From: Planctomycetota bacterium
Lineage (GTDB): Bacteria > Planctomycetota > UBA11346
Length of the DNA: 10,304 bases
Direction: 5' to 3'
Assembly: GCA_024641365.1 (NCBI GenBank)
Contig: JAHEDF010000102.1
Span: 1 to 10,304 of the forward strand
Within the stretch, counting starts at the first letter, position 1; each line of letters starts with the position of its first letter. A model generated the notes under the pieces. It did not search any database. It saw only the letters and a list, made by a program, of their open reading frames with translations, and was not told the DNA's origin. Positions 1 through 7,343 of the stretch are shown piece after piece. A program made the translations under genes and the position numbers.

Positions 1-2374
1 GAACGCGTAATAATTTTTCTTCACTGACAACGGCAATATAGCGAGCCGCTGTTACCGCGCCGTCTGCAAGCGTCACTAAATCGTGGCGTGTCAGTTGCAA
101 TGACATCGGCACGCCAGCAGCACCTTGGAATCCAGCAACAACGCCTTGGGCATGTAAACCCGCGGGCAAATCAGCAGGTGCAACTGCATCTAAACCAGGT
201 GCCTTAGCTGTAATTTCTATGGTACCTTCACGTGCAATCGCGCACACATGGTTACTGCGCGTGGTATCCAGCACCATAAGTGGTTCCAACGCAATAGGCA
301 GCGGCGTGCCCGCCGTTAACGCCGGAACGTCACCATGATCTTCAACCGTAATCGCAAATGGTCCGGTTATTGGAGCTTGGAAGCGTAATTCCCACACACT
401 GCGACCATCTGCACTACTGACTATTTTTTGTTCTGCTAAAGTAGCACCCTTAAAAATTAATTTTTTATCTAAACCACTTGGAGCACTAACGCGTAAAGCA
501 GATAATGCACTATAACGTACTTCACCACGCAACGTAGCCATGCGACGAATATGTCCTTCTGCAACGGTAATTAATTCTTCATGACGAACGGTTAATTCAC
601 GCGCACGTGGTGCGATAGCTAAAACAGTGCTCGCTTCGTTGCCTAAAAAAGTAAAACCTAAAGGTAGATCTTCGTCATCTTTTAATTCTTTTGCTAATTG
701 AGCGAGTGGTCCATTGCGTCGTAATTCCTCTACTTCTGTTCCGGTTAATCCGCTGCGTTCACTACTGGTCAGCGACCAACTGGAGGGTGTTGCGACTGCT
801 AAAGTACCGCGCACTTGTCGTGCATCTAAAAGACGAGCGACGGTTACTTTCGTGGTGCCTGCAACGGCATCACGCGAAATAGATGGTGGTGCTTTGAAGC
901 GCACAACGACTTGTCCATGTCCTAACAATCGACCGCGTAATGCTAAATCTAAGCGCCGCACGTCGCCTTTAGCTTCTGCTAAGCGTGAGTCGTCTAAAGG
1001 TAGCCCACTGGTATCGACTAACTCCCACGCCGCTGGAACATCAAGCGCCACAGCAAAAATTCCCGCCTTGCGCACATCTAAATCTACAATAACGGCAATA
1101 AGATCTTCTTCACGACCAAGACGTACTAATTGATGAACACCTGCACGCACATCACTTGCTAATCGGGTAATAACAATGCGTGATGCAGGAGGAGCGGCAT
1201 AATAACGGAATGCTGCTACGGCAGAGGGACCAGTATGCGTGTCTTTGGGATCAATTTGACTAACGCCTTCAGCGACATCGACCGCAGCCACAAGGCCTTC
1301 ACCTTGCACAATAGCAATACGACCAGTGGCACGTGCGGCTTTAAACACAGCTGGCCAATCAACCGTTACCGCACGACTGGCACCCGGATTTAATCCTTCC
1401 ATCGCTCGTTCCATGCGCACCACTAACGTATAATTGCCACTAATAGGTTGATGGAAACTTACTGACAGGGATTGGGTGCCATCATCAGCAACGATGCGTT
1501 CCCAGGTGCGAACATCTTTTCCATCAACCGCTAAGACTTGAGTCTCAGCAGGAATAGAAATATTTACCGAAGTAATAGGACGACGCAAAATAGTGAGATC
1601 CAATCCCATGTCATAACGAATGCTGCGTTCACCAATTGATAAACGCGTTTCGCTATCACTTAAAATTAATGCTTCCCCGGTGGCCATTTCGGCAGGTGGT
1701 TGCCAATCAATTTTAACATTATTGGTGCCACCTAAGACGGCCAATAAACGCGTCGCTCCTTCAGCGTGCGTCGTCGTTGCTGCAATTGCTGGAATAACAT
1801 TTAATTCAGCTTCAGCTTGCGGAATTAATAAATCTAAACGTCCTGCACCGGCTGCTGGTAGTACCAAAGAAACGGATCGTTTACCGGATGCATCTCCGGT
1901 AACTGGCGCAGCCACAGTAGCCGTAAAGGAATGTTTACCGATGCCCTTTACATGAATAATTAATGATTTTTCTGTTCGCTCGACAATAAGCCCTTTATCT
2001 CCTGGAACAAAACCACTCATTCCTAATCCAGCGGGTAATGTGACTTGTGCCCATTCGTCGCTCAATCCGGTAATTGTTCCGGTCAAGGTTAATTCCGCTA
2101 AATCTCCTTTTACCGAACCCGTTAAGTTATAATCGTTTAATGTAGCGCCAACGGGTGGCTTGACCGGATCGGTTGGTTTCGGTTGCGAATTTTCCCACAA
2201 TTGCATGAATTTTTCATACGGTAAAAACACCGACCTTTTTGTTGGATCAGCGTCTGGCACTTTGTCAAAGGGTACGAATACCACCGGAGGCAATTCATCC
2301 GCCGCACTCAGTGACTTTGTACATAACAAAGTAAATGGCAGTGCGAGTAACAAAGCGAGGAGGATATGACGCAT
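1..2374 (-). CDS. large secreted protein, function unknown (partial, 3' end outside window)
   Basis: This frame stays open from an ATG at 2374 to the left edge, giving 791 residues with no stop, so the C-terminus is missing. The start is supported by GGAG (minus strand, 2385-2382) seven bases upstream. Residues 1-25 form a classic signal peptide: MRH, a Leu-rich core and a probable cleavage after S-A-A before DELPP, so the protein should be exported. The mature N-terminus has two short motifs, VFVPFDKVPD (about 33-42) and VFLPYEKFMQLWE (about 49-61). I associate these with very large exported planctomycete proteins, but only from memory. The rest is Thr/Val/Ala-rich, with alternating hydrophobic residues and many Gly-containing turns, as in stacked beta-sandwich domains. 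I see no catalytic motif and no second membrane segment. It lies 165 bp downstream of the vWFA gene on the same strand, so it may be co-expressed with it. Function is not assigned. Confidence 0.85.
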   Translation of the reverse strand, partial: MRHILLALLLALPFTLLCTKSLSAADELPPVVFVPFDKVPDADPTKRSVFLPYEKFMQLWENSQPKPTDPVKPPVGATLNDYNLTGSVKGDLAELTLTGTITGLSDEWAQVTLPAGLGMSGFVPGDKGLIVERTEKSLIIHVKGIGKHSFTATVAAPVTGDASGKRSVSLVLPAAGAGRLDLLIPQAEAELNVIPAIAATTTHAEGATRLLAVLGGTNNVKIDWQPPAEMATGEALILSDSETRLSIGERSIRYDMGLDLTILRRPITSVNISIPAETQVLAVDGKDVRTWERIVADDGTQSLSVSFHQPISGNYTLVVRMERAMEGLNPGASRAVTVDWPAVFKAARATGRIAIVQGEGLVAAVDVAEGVSQIDPKDTHTGPSAVAAFRYYAAPPASRIVITRLASDVRAGVHQLVRLGREEDLIAVIVDLDVRKAGIFAVALDVPAAWELVDTSGLPLDDSRLAEAKGDVRRLDLALRGRLLGHGQVVVRFKAPPSISRDAVAGTTKVTVARLLDARQVRGTLAVATPSSWSLTSSERSGLTGTEVEELRRNGPLAQLAKELKDDEDLPLGFTFLGNEASTVLAIAPRARELTVRHEELITVAEGHIRRMATLRGEVRYSALSALRVSAPSGLDKKLIFKGATLAEQKIVSSADGRSVWELRFQAPITGPFAITVEDHGDVPALTAGTPLPIALEPLMVLDTTRSNHVCAIAREGTIEITAKAPGLDAVAPADLPAGLHAQGVVAGFQGAAGVPMSLQLTRHDLVTLADGAVTAARYIAVVSEEKLLRV

Positions 2375-2539
2375 AATTAAACTCCGAAGAAGCAGCGAAT
2401 GAACTAATAAGAACAACTAGGCAATCACCTTTGGTAACAAGTTAGTAACAAAGTCAGCACGAGCGAAAAACAAAATTCTATCCTTTGGTGGCTACGCAAT
2501 TCACCTATGAGCACTGAATTTCTTCCTCTCATAGATTAA
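2375..2539. promoter_or_regulatory. gap between vWFA gene and large secreted-protein gene, with TTGTTAC direct repeat
   Basis: This 165-bp gap separates two minus-strand genes and holds no plausible ORF. Read on the minus strand it contains TTGTTAC twice (2451-2445 and 2440-2434), with starts 11 bp apart, about one helical turn. They lie some 60-75 bases upstream of the start at 2374. A third copy lies inside the signal-peptide codons (2353-2347) and is probably incidental. The gap also carries CCTTTGGT twice (2428-2435 and 2482-2489). The GTTAC core could be an activator site or an ECF -35-like element, but I cannot place a matching -10. A promoter function is inference. Confidence 0.25.
2505..2534 (-). 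terminator. weak stem-loop just after the vWFA gene
   Basis: CTATGAG (2505-2511) and CTCATAG (2528-2534) are perfect inverted copies with a 16-base loop, starting six bases beyond the vWFA stop codon. The seven-pair stem is AT-containing and no T-run follows it on the minus strand. It is at best a weak or factor-dependent terminator or a 3'-end stabiliser, so read-through into the secreted-protein gene is plausible. Confidence 0.2.
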
Positions 2540-5500
2540 TTACGGAATCACCATTTGTTTAAGTTCTTGGGCAATAGGTTGTGGGCATTTATCGAGTTGT
2601 GCTTGAATTTCTTGCGGTGTAATTAAGTGGACGTTACTCCACCACCCACGTTGTAACCATTCAGCAGTTGCAGCCGCACAAGCGACTAAACGCAAGCGAT
2701 CACTTGGCTGAGTAGCCAAAATTGAACCGGGTAATGGACAGGCAATTTCTCGAACTGATTCACGTCGCGTGTCGTAATAACGAACGGCTGCATTTCCTAA
2801 TGGTCCCGTACCGCCATCGACTAAGAGCACTTCAAATAAGGCTGTTACTTGGGTGTCCTGAGATAACTCGCCTGCATCAACGGTATTATCACGGAAATCT
2901 TTTGCGGCTAAGCGGCGCTGATCATAACCAATTAAACGGGCATGACTAATGCGCTGTGGATTCCAGGTGACTTGCAATTTAGCATCTTTTGCCAATACAC
3001 CTAAGCGATCTGGCAATAATGACGTGCTAAATAAGTGAGTCGCTTCCTCGTCACTGCCGACATAATAATGTTGGCCATCACCTTTGGTGGTTAATTCTTG
3101 CAATGGACCAGCGTGATATGTCTGTCCACAACCAACCACGACTAACGTAATGCCGCGATCTTTAAATGCGGTTACGCGTCGCAGTAAATCATCTGCTCCA
3201 GCAACCGTGCCACCATCAGTTGCTAATAAGACACGACTTTCAACACCCGGCTTCGCGGTTTCTGCTGCTAATTGATAAGCCAATGCTAATCCTTCAGCGG
3301 CATTAGTCGCACCACCGGTCGTTAAATTTTGAATCGTTTGTTGGAGAATCGTCGGATCATTACCAGGCGTTGCTGGCAATATGACGCGTGCTTGATCACC
3401 AAATGCGACCACTGACACATTATCTTCTGCACGTAAATTCTGAATGAGTGTCTGTAATCCTTTTTGAATACGATCAAGACCACCTGGCTGCGCCATGGAG
3501 CCCGAACAATCAATTGCGAGCGTCAAAGATAATGGACGTCGTTCATCAGCTGCTGCTGGTTTTGCCACGGCACCAATCGTCACTAATGCTGTGCGCGTTC
3601 CCCATGTCGTTTGTGTACGTGCAAATGGTGATGGGCCCGCTTCAGCAAATAATGAAAATGCCTCTGGGCCTTGTGCTGGCGGATAATCCATTGGCATCGC
3701 ATTAATAAAATGCTCTGGCTTAATGGTACTTGCGTCGACCGGTTCCCCTGCAGCCACACGTGCTTTGGCATAATTATACGAAGCGGTATCAGCATCGATT
3801 GCCACCGTTTGAATAGGATCGACGGCAATTGCCTGCATTGGTGATGTGCCAAATAATTTTTTGAATGTCGCAACATCATAACCCTGATAATCAGTCGGAT
3901 CTAATGGACGTTGTGCGACATCTAATTGCACTAATCCACCAGTAAACTGCGCTTGTAATTGTGCGCTGCGAGCAACGCGAATTATACCACTGGCGTTTGC
4001 TTCGTTAGTGACTTTTAAGGTAATGCCTTTCGCATGATTTTGCTGCAGCACTTGTTGTGCGGCTGGGGTTGCCTGCATAGCCACTTTGTTGTCACTCATC
4101 ATAACTAATAAGGAGTTGGCATCACCAGCAATTTGATAATTACCAACGGCCAAGAGTGAATCGAGACTGTGGCGAGGATCAATTTGTGACGAATTATTAA
4201 ACCACGACAGAGCGGTTTGGCTTTGCGAACCGCTATTCGCTAATTGATCTACTTGGCCATTGTGCTCAGCACGATTTTGCGGATCTCTTTTGTTTAATAT
4301 ACTGTCTTTCAGTCTCTCTGATTGTAACTCCCTATCATCATTGACGACTAATTTATCAACTGCGCTATTTTTATCGCTGTCCCAACCGTATGTAGCACCA
4401 CCATCAGAATTTGTCCAACGCGTATTTGCGCCCTTACCAGTTCCGGGAGCAAGCAATAATCCGGAGACATCCTTCTCTGCGTTCACTAACGAATCTTGTT
4501 TCGCAGCTAATTCTCTTGATGCGGAACTTAATTTTTCATTTTGTGCATGTGCTTCTTTAAATTTGGCGGCATTGCCATTTACGATTTCGGTAGTCTCGTC
4601 TGTGCTTCCAGCTGCTTCCGATTTGGTTAGCGCATATAACGAATCGTCATTATTTAATGTGCCTCCAACAATACTGTTTTCACCCCCACGTTGACCCGCT
4701 TGGCCTTGTTGCGGCTGAGCATTTGGCACACTGAGAGTTGGCCCTGGAAAAGCTTCATTTGTTAACTCTGTTACCTCATTTATAATAGCCGGTTTTTCAT
4801 CTTGTTTTTGCTGACTATCTTGTTGTTTTGATTTTCTGTCAGCGACAGGCCGATTTCGTGCATAGTCCTCGGATTCTTCCGTTGGAATATCTCTTTTTAG
4901 TTCTTCAGATAACTTTTTCGCTACTTCGAATTCTTTTAGATGTGCTAATTCTGTCGGCTTTCCTTCGGTATCGCGGTATAAATTCGTAGCCGAATTACCC
5001 GGCACATCCGATTTTAATTCCGACTTAAAGTCGTCTGATTTAGCATTATTCGCTAGGCTTCTTCTAATGTCTTTTGCTTGTCGCTCGCCTTCTGATTCAG
5101 GCTTCAACGCTAGGCCACCAAGTGTTGTGTCGCCGTTAGGATTTCCTGTTGGTTGATTTACTGGTGACGTTGTAACTGGTGATGGTGCCCTTGGTGGCGT
5201 CATTACCACCGGATCATCTGCACGGGGAGTAGCAGCTGTTGGCGCAGGAATTGAATTCCCTCGTGGTGCATTCGCCTGCGCGCGAGAATTTTCAGTTTTC
5301 GCCATCGGTTTTTTAACAGGTTGCCTTTCACGACTTCTACTACTTTTTGCTTCTGCCATAGGCGCAAATGGATCGCTTGGAGCTAATTCACTGTCTGCAC
5401 TTTCTTTTACTGGCATGGGCCCACGATTTGAGCGTCTTTTTTCATCTACCGTTGCTAATTCTTCTGCTAAACCCTCTTTAGCACTATGATCAAGACCTTC

Positions 5501-5980
5501 ATTCTTTTTTTCGTAAAATACAGCATCAGTTGCCTTGTCAGCAGTCGTCACTGTTAATCGCATTGGTGGCAATTCATTTTCTTCTGCGCTATCACTGTTT
5601 GCCAACATACCCGCCGCACGCGGACTTGCTAATGATCCTATACTGATCGTTCCAACATAAGCGACAGCCATTAAGCTAGCCGCTAATCCAATCCACATCG
5701 GCGCTGGAAAACGTATTTTATTACTTGGACCCTTTGACGCTGCACCTAATAAAGCATCACGGCGTGGTAAATCTAATTGATAATCTGGCGCATTACCTGC
5801 AAATGCTGCTCGTAGTCCGGCTTGAAGCTCACGAATATCTTTTAATTTTGCTCGTAAGTTGGCATTACGATCCAATTGCTCTTCTACCCACATAACTCCT
5901 TCCGGAGCTAATTGGGCATCAGCATAGGCGGTTAATAAATAACCAATGTCTTGTTGGTCAAAATGTGTCGAGTTTGTCAT
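2540..5980 (-). CDS. membrane protein: anti-sigma-like N-terminus fused to YfbK-type vWFA / DUF3520 module
   Basis: This 1146-residue protein is probably the partner of the ECF sigma factor it overlaps. Residues 8-60 (DIGYLLTAYADAQLAPE onward) resemble the cytosolic helical head of anti-sigma factors, but without the HxxxCxxC zinc motif. Residues about 93-117 form one membrane segment. Residues about 120-595 are a Lys/Glu/Ser/Pro/Gln-rich, probably disordered linker. Residues about 710-800 match the N-terminal domain found before YfbK-type vWFA (VAIDADTASYNYAK). The vWFA domain (about 815-990) has an intact metal-binding MIDAS: DCSGS (D824, S826, S828), T892 in GGATN and D922 in LLATDG. Residues about 990-1140 match DUF3520, including ARLIGYDQRRLAAKDF and DAGELSQDTQVTALFE. 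The vWFA part should lie outside the membrane and bind a protein or surface ligand. Domain calls are firm; the anti-sigma role is inferred from head, overlap and context. Confidence 0.9.
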   Translation of the reverse strand: MTNSTHFDQQDIGYLLTAYADAQLAPEGVMWVEEQLDRNANLRAKLKDIRELQAGLRAAFAGNAPDYQLDLPRRDALLGAASKGPSNKIRFPAPMWIGLAASLMAVAYVGTISIGSLASPRAAGMLANSDSAEENELPPMRLTVTTADKATDAVFYEKKNEGLDHSAKEGLAEELATVDEKRRSNRGPMPVKESADSELAPSDPFAPMAEAKSSRSRERQPVKKPMAKTENSRAQANAPRGNSIPAPTAATPRADDPVVMTPPRAPSPVTTSPVNQPTGNPNGDTTLGGLALKPESEGERQAKDIRRSLANNAKSDDFKSELKSDVPGNSATNLYRDTEGKPTELAHLKEFEVAKKLSEELKRDIPTEESEDYARNRPVADRKSKQQDSQQKQDEKPAIINEVTELTNEAFPGPTLSVPNAQPQQGQAGQRGGENSIVGGTLNNDDSLYALTKSEAAGSTDETTEIVNGNAAKFKEAHAQNEKLSSASRELAAKQDSLVNAEKDVSGLLLAPGTGKGANTRWTNSDGGATYGWDSDKNSAVDKLVVNDDRELQSERLKDSILNKRDPQNRAEHNGQVDQLANSGSQSQTALSWFNNSSQIDPRHSLDSLLAVGNYQIAGDANSLLVMMSDNKVAMQATPAAQQVLQQNHAKGITLKVTNEANASGIIRVARSAQLQAQFTGGLVQLDVAQRPLDPTDYQGYDVATFKKLFGTSPMQAIAVDPIQTVAIDADTASYNYAKARVAAGEPVDASTIKPEHFINAMPMDYPPAQGPEAFSLFAEAGPSPFARTQTTWGTRTALVTIGAVAKPAAADERRPLSLTLAIDCSGSMAQPGGLDRIQKGLQTLIQNLRAEDNVSVVAFGDQARVILPATPGNDPTILQQTIQNLTTGGATNAAEGLALAYQLAAETAKPGVESRVLLATDGGTVAGADDLLRRVTAFKDRGITLVVVGCGQTYHAGPLQELTTKGDGQHYYVGSDEEATHLFSTSLLPDRLGVLAKDAKLQVTWNPQRISHARLIGYDQRRLAAKDFRDNTVDAGELSQDTQVTALFEVLLVDGGTGPLGNAAVRYYDTRRESVREIACPLPGSILATQPSDRLRLVACAAATAEWLQRGWWSNVHLITPQEIQAQLDKCPQPIAQELKQMVIP

Positions 5981-6555
5981 GCTAAATCTCCCGCGCGCAG
6001 CGCATCGCAGGTTCGCAAGCGTCCTAACGCTTGATGTAAGAGGACACCCACATGAGTGGCCGTTTTATCTAATCGTTCAGCAATATCCTGATAACTAAGT
6101 CCATCGCGATAACGCAAAATTATTGCGGCTCGTTCCATCGCTGGTAAGGAATCCACGGTTTTCCACAGCACGTTATTGGCCTCATTTTCTGCAACCACTG
6201 TTGCCGGAGTTTCCTCAGTTTCCTTGTGATAATCTTGTAAGGTCGTCATGGGAGCCGCCTGACGACGCCGCAAATGATCGATGCAGAAATTTCGCACCAC
6301 CGTACAGAGCCACGCACCCAACGATGCGCCAGGCCGCCACTTAGCCAACAACTGTTGGGCATCGCGACTAAGACGAAGGAATCCTTCTTGTACCGCATCT
6401 TGTGCCGCATGGCTGTCCCCCAGCAAAGCATTGGCAGTCCTGAGCAGATCTGCCTGATGTCGATCTATGAGCGTGCTAAATGCCGTCAGGTCACGCTGAC
6501 GACAGTAACGAGTTAGCAGGATGTCATCCGGCGACTCGCCAATACTTAGGCTCAC
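5977..6555 (-). CDS. ECF-type RNA polymerase sigma-70 factor
   Basis: This 192-residue protein has only the two domains typical of extracytoplasmic-function sigma factors. Region 2 (about 25-98) binds core polymerase and melts the -10; it shows HQADLLRTANALLGDSHAAQDAVQEGFLRL and FCIDHLRRRQ split by a short loop. Region 4 (about 132-185) recognises the -35 and shows LPAMERAAIILRYRDGLSY followed by QDIAERLDKTATHVGVLLHQ. The start is GTG at 6555, chosen because TAGGAG (6566-6561, minus strand) stands five bases upstream. The ATG two bases further upstream reads straight into a stop (ATGTGA). Its TGA overlaps the ATG of the vWFA gene as ATGA, so the two are probably translationally coupled as a sigma/anti-sigma-like pair. 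It is divergent from a second, dissimilar ECF gene. Its target promoters are unknown. Confidence 0.93.
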   Translation of the reverse strand: MSLSIGESPDDILLTRYCRQRDLTAFSTLIDRHQADLLRTANALLGDSHAAQDAVQEGFLRLSRDAQQLLAKWRPGASLGAWLCTVVRNFCIDHLRRRQAAPMTTLQDYHKETEETPATVVAENEANNVLWKTVDSLPAMERAAIILRYRDGLSYQDIAERLDKTATHVGVLLHQALGRLRTCDALRAGDLA

Positions 6556-6782
6556 ATCTGCTCCTACGGACGGGGGTGTACTTTTCTTAGTAACTTTATT
6601 CCCCGCCTGATAGCCCCAGCCTGATCAAGAAGAGCCCAGCGTGTGCAAAGCTTTAAAGCACGTAATCCAACCAAAGTACTCTTTTACTAGCCCACTCACA
6701 TATAAGGGCTTCCACCCAAGTTCATTTCCGCTGTACAGTAGACCTAGGTATTTAGTATCCATAGGGTAACGGCAATATCTCG
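6556..6782. promoter_or_regulatory. divergent control region between two ECF sigma operons, with three palindromes
   Basis: These 227 bp separate the start codons of two divergent ECF modules and must hold both promoters. Perfect palindromes are GCTTTAAAGC (6650-6659), CTGTACAG (6731-6738) and ACCTAGGT (6742-6749). The last two are only three bases apart and lie 33-52 bases before the rightward gene. TATAAG at 6701-6706 could be a rightward -10, but no good -35 stands at the right distance. I cannot assign a convincing promoter in either direction. The palindromes are candidate binding sites for a dimeric regulator, by inference only. Confidence 0.4.
6561..6566 (-). promoter_or_regulatory. 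ribosome binding site deciding the GTG start of the minus-strand ECF gene
   Basis: On the minus strand TAGGAG lies five bases before GTG 6555. The competing ATG (6557) is in another frame and is followed at once by TGA, so this site sets the GTG as the start. Confidence 0.7.
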
Positions 6783-7343
6783 ATGAACTTACCTGAACCG
6801 TCTGCTGCTCCACTCGATCAAGCCATGGCGCTACGCTTATTGTTGGCGAATCGCACTATGTTGCTTGGGTACATCAATGCGATAACTGGTGATCCGACGC
6901 TAACGGAAGATGTTTTTCAAGAGGTCTCATTGGTGGTGATGGAGAAATATGCCAGCGTTGCTGATATAGAGGGCTTTCGTCCATGGGCACGCACCATCGC
7001 GCGTTTTCAATCGCTCAAGGCCGTCAACCGTCGACGTGCAACACCGTTTATTTTAGCCGGTGAAATTATCGATCGCCTTGATCAAGCCTGGGATGAACGC
7101 GAAAAAGAAGATCCCAAAGCGGCGTCAATTGAAGCACTCGAATTGTGTTTGAATAAATTAACACCCAAAGCACAAGAATTAGTGCAAATGCGCTATCACC
7201 AAGATTTAACGGGGCAACATATTGCCGAACAATTAAATAAACCATTAAATACCGTTTATGTCGCACTGAGTCGCATTCACCGAGCATTAGGCGAATGTAT
7301 TCGTAATGAATTATCTCGTCGTGAGGTACGTCATGTCGAGTAG
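6783..7343 (+). CDS. ECF-type RNA polymerase sigma-70 factor, Rhodopirellula/Verrucomicrobium-like group
   Basis: This 186-residue sigma factor has region 2 at about 20-85 (LLANRTMLLGYINAITGD, EDVFQEVSLVVMEKY, GFRPWARTIARFQSLKAVNRRR). Region 4 lies at about 118-170 (LTPKAQELVQMRYHQDLTGQ, then HIAEQLNKPLNTVYVALSRIHRAL). The acidic DVFQEV motif and the RPWARTIAR..SLKAVNRRR stretch recall the ECF group I know from Rhodopirellula and Verrucomicrobium, which is distinct from the leftward sigma factor. ATG 6783 is the only start codon of its kind after an in-frame stop at 6762-6764. No good ribosome site precedes it (AGGG is 16 bases away), so translation may be weak. The gene overlaps the FecR/PA14 gene by 11 bp, pointing to coupled expression of a sigma factor and its membrane regulator. 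Confidence 0.92.
   Translation: MNLPEPSAAPLDQAMALRLLLANRTMLLGYINAITGDPTLTEDVFQEVSLVVMEKYASVADIEGFRPWARTIARFQSLKAVNRRRATPFILAGEIIDRLDQAWDEREKEDPKAASIEALELCLNKLTPKAQELVQMRYHQDLTGQHIAEQLNKPLNTVYVALSRIHRALGECIRNELSRREVRHVE

Noticed and set aside
691..2369. Several plus-strand ORFs opposite the large secreted-protein gene
   Set aside because: They are antisense shadows of a continuous 791-codon minus-strand frame with a signal peptide and ribosome site. Their translations are Arg/Ser/Thr-rich with no domain character.
2424..3088. ATCACCTTTGGT shared between the 2375-2539 gap and the vWFA coding region
   Set aside because: A 12-base match of this kind is reasonably likely by chance here, and the second copy is explained by codons for K-G-D-G.
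6569..6594. ECF-type promoter GTTAC-N17-CGTC (minus strand) upstream of the leftward ECF gene
   Set aside because: The transcript would start about seven bases before or within the TAGGAG site, leaving almost no leader and no complete ribosome site. The motif match is also short.
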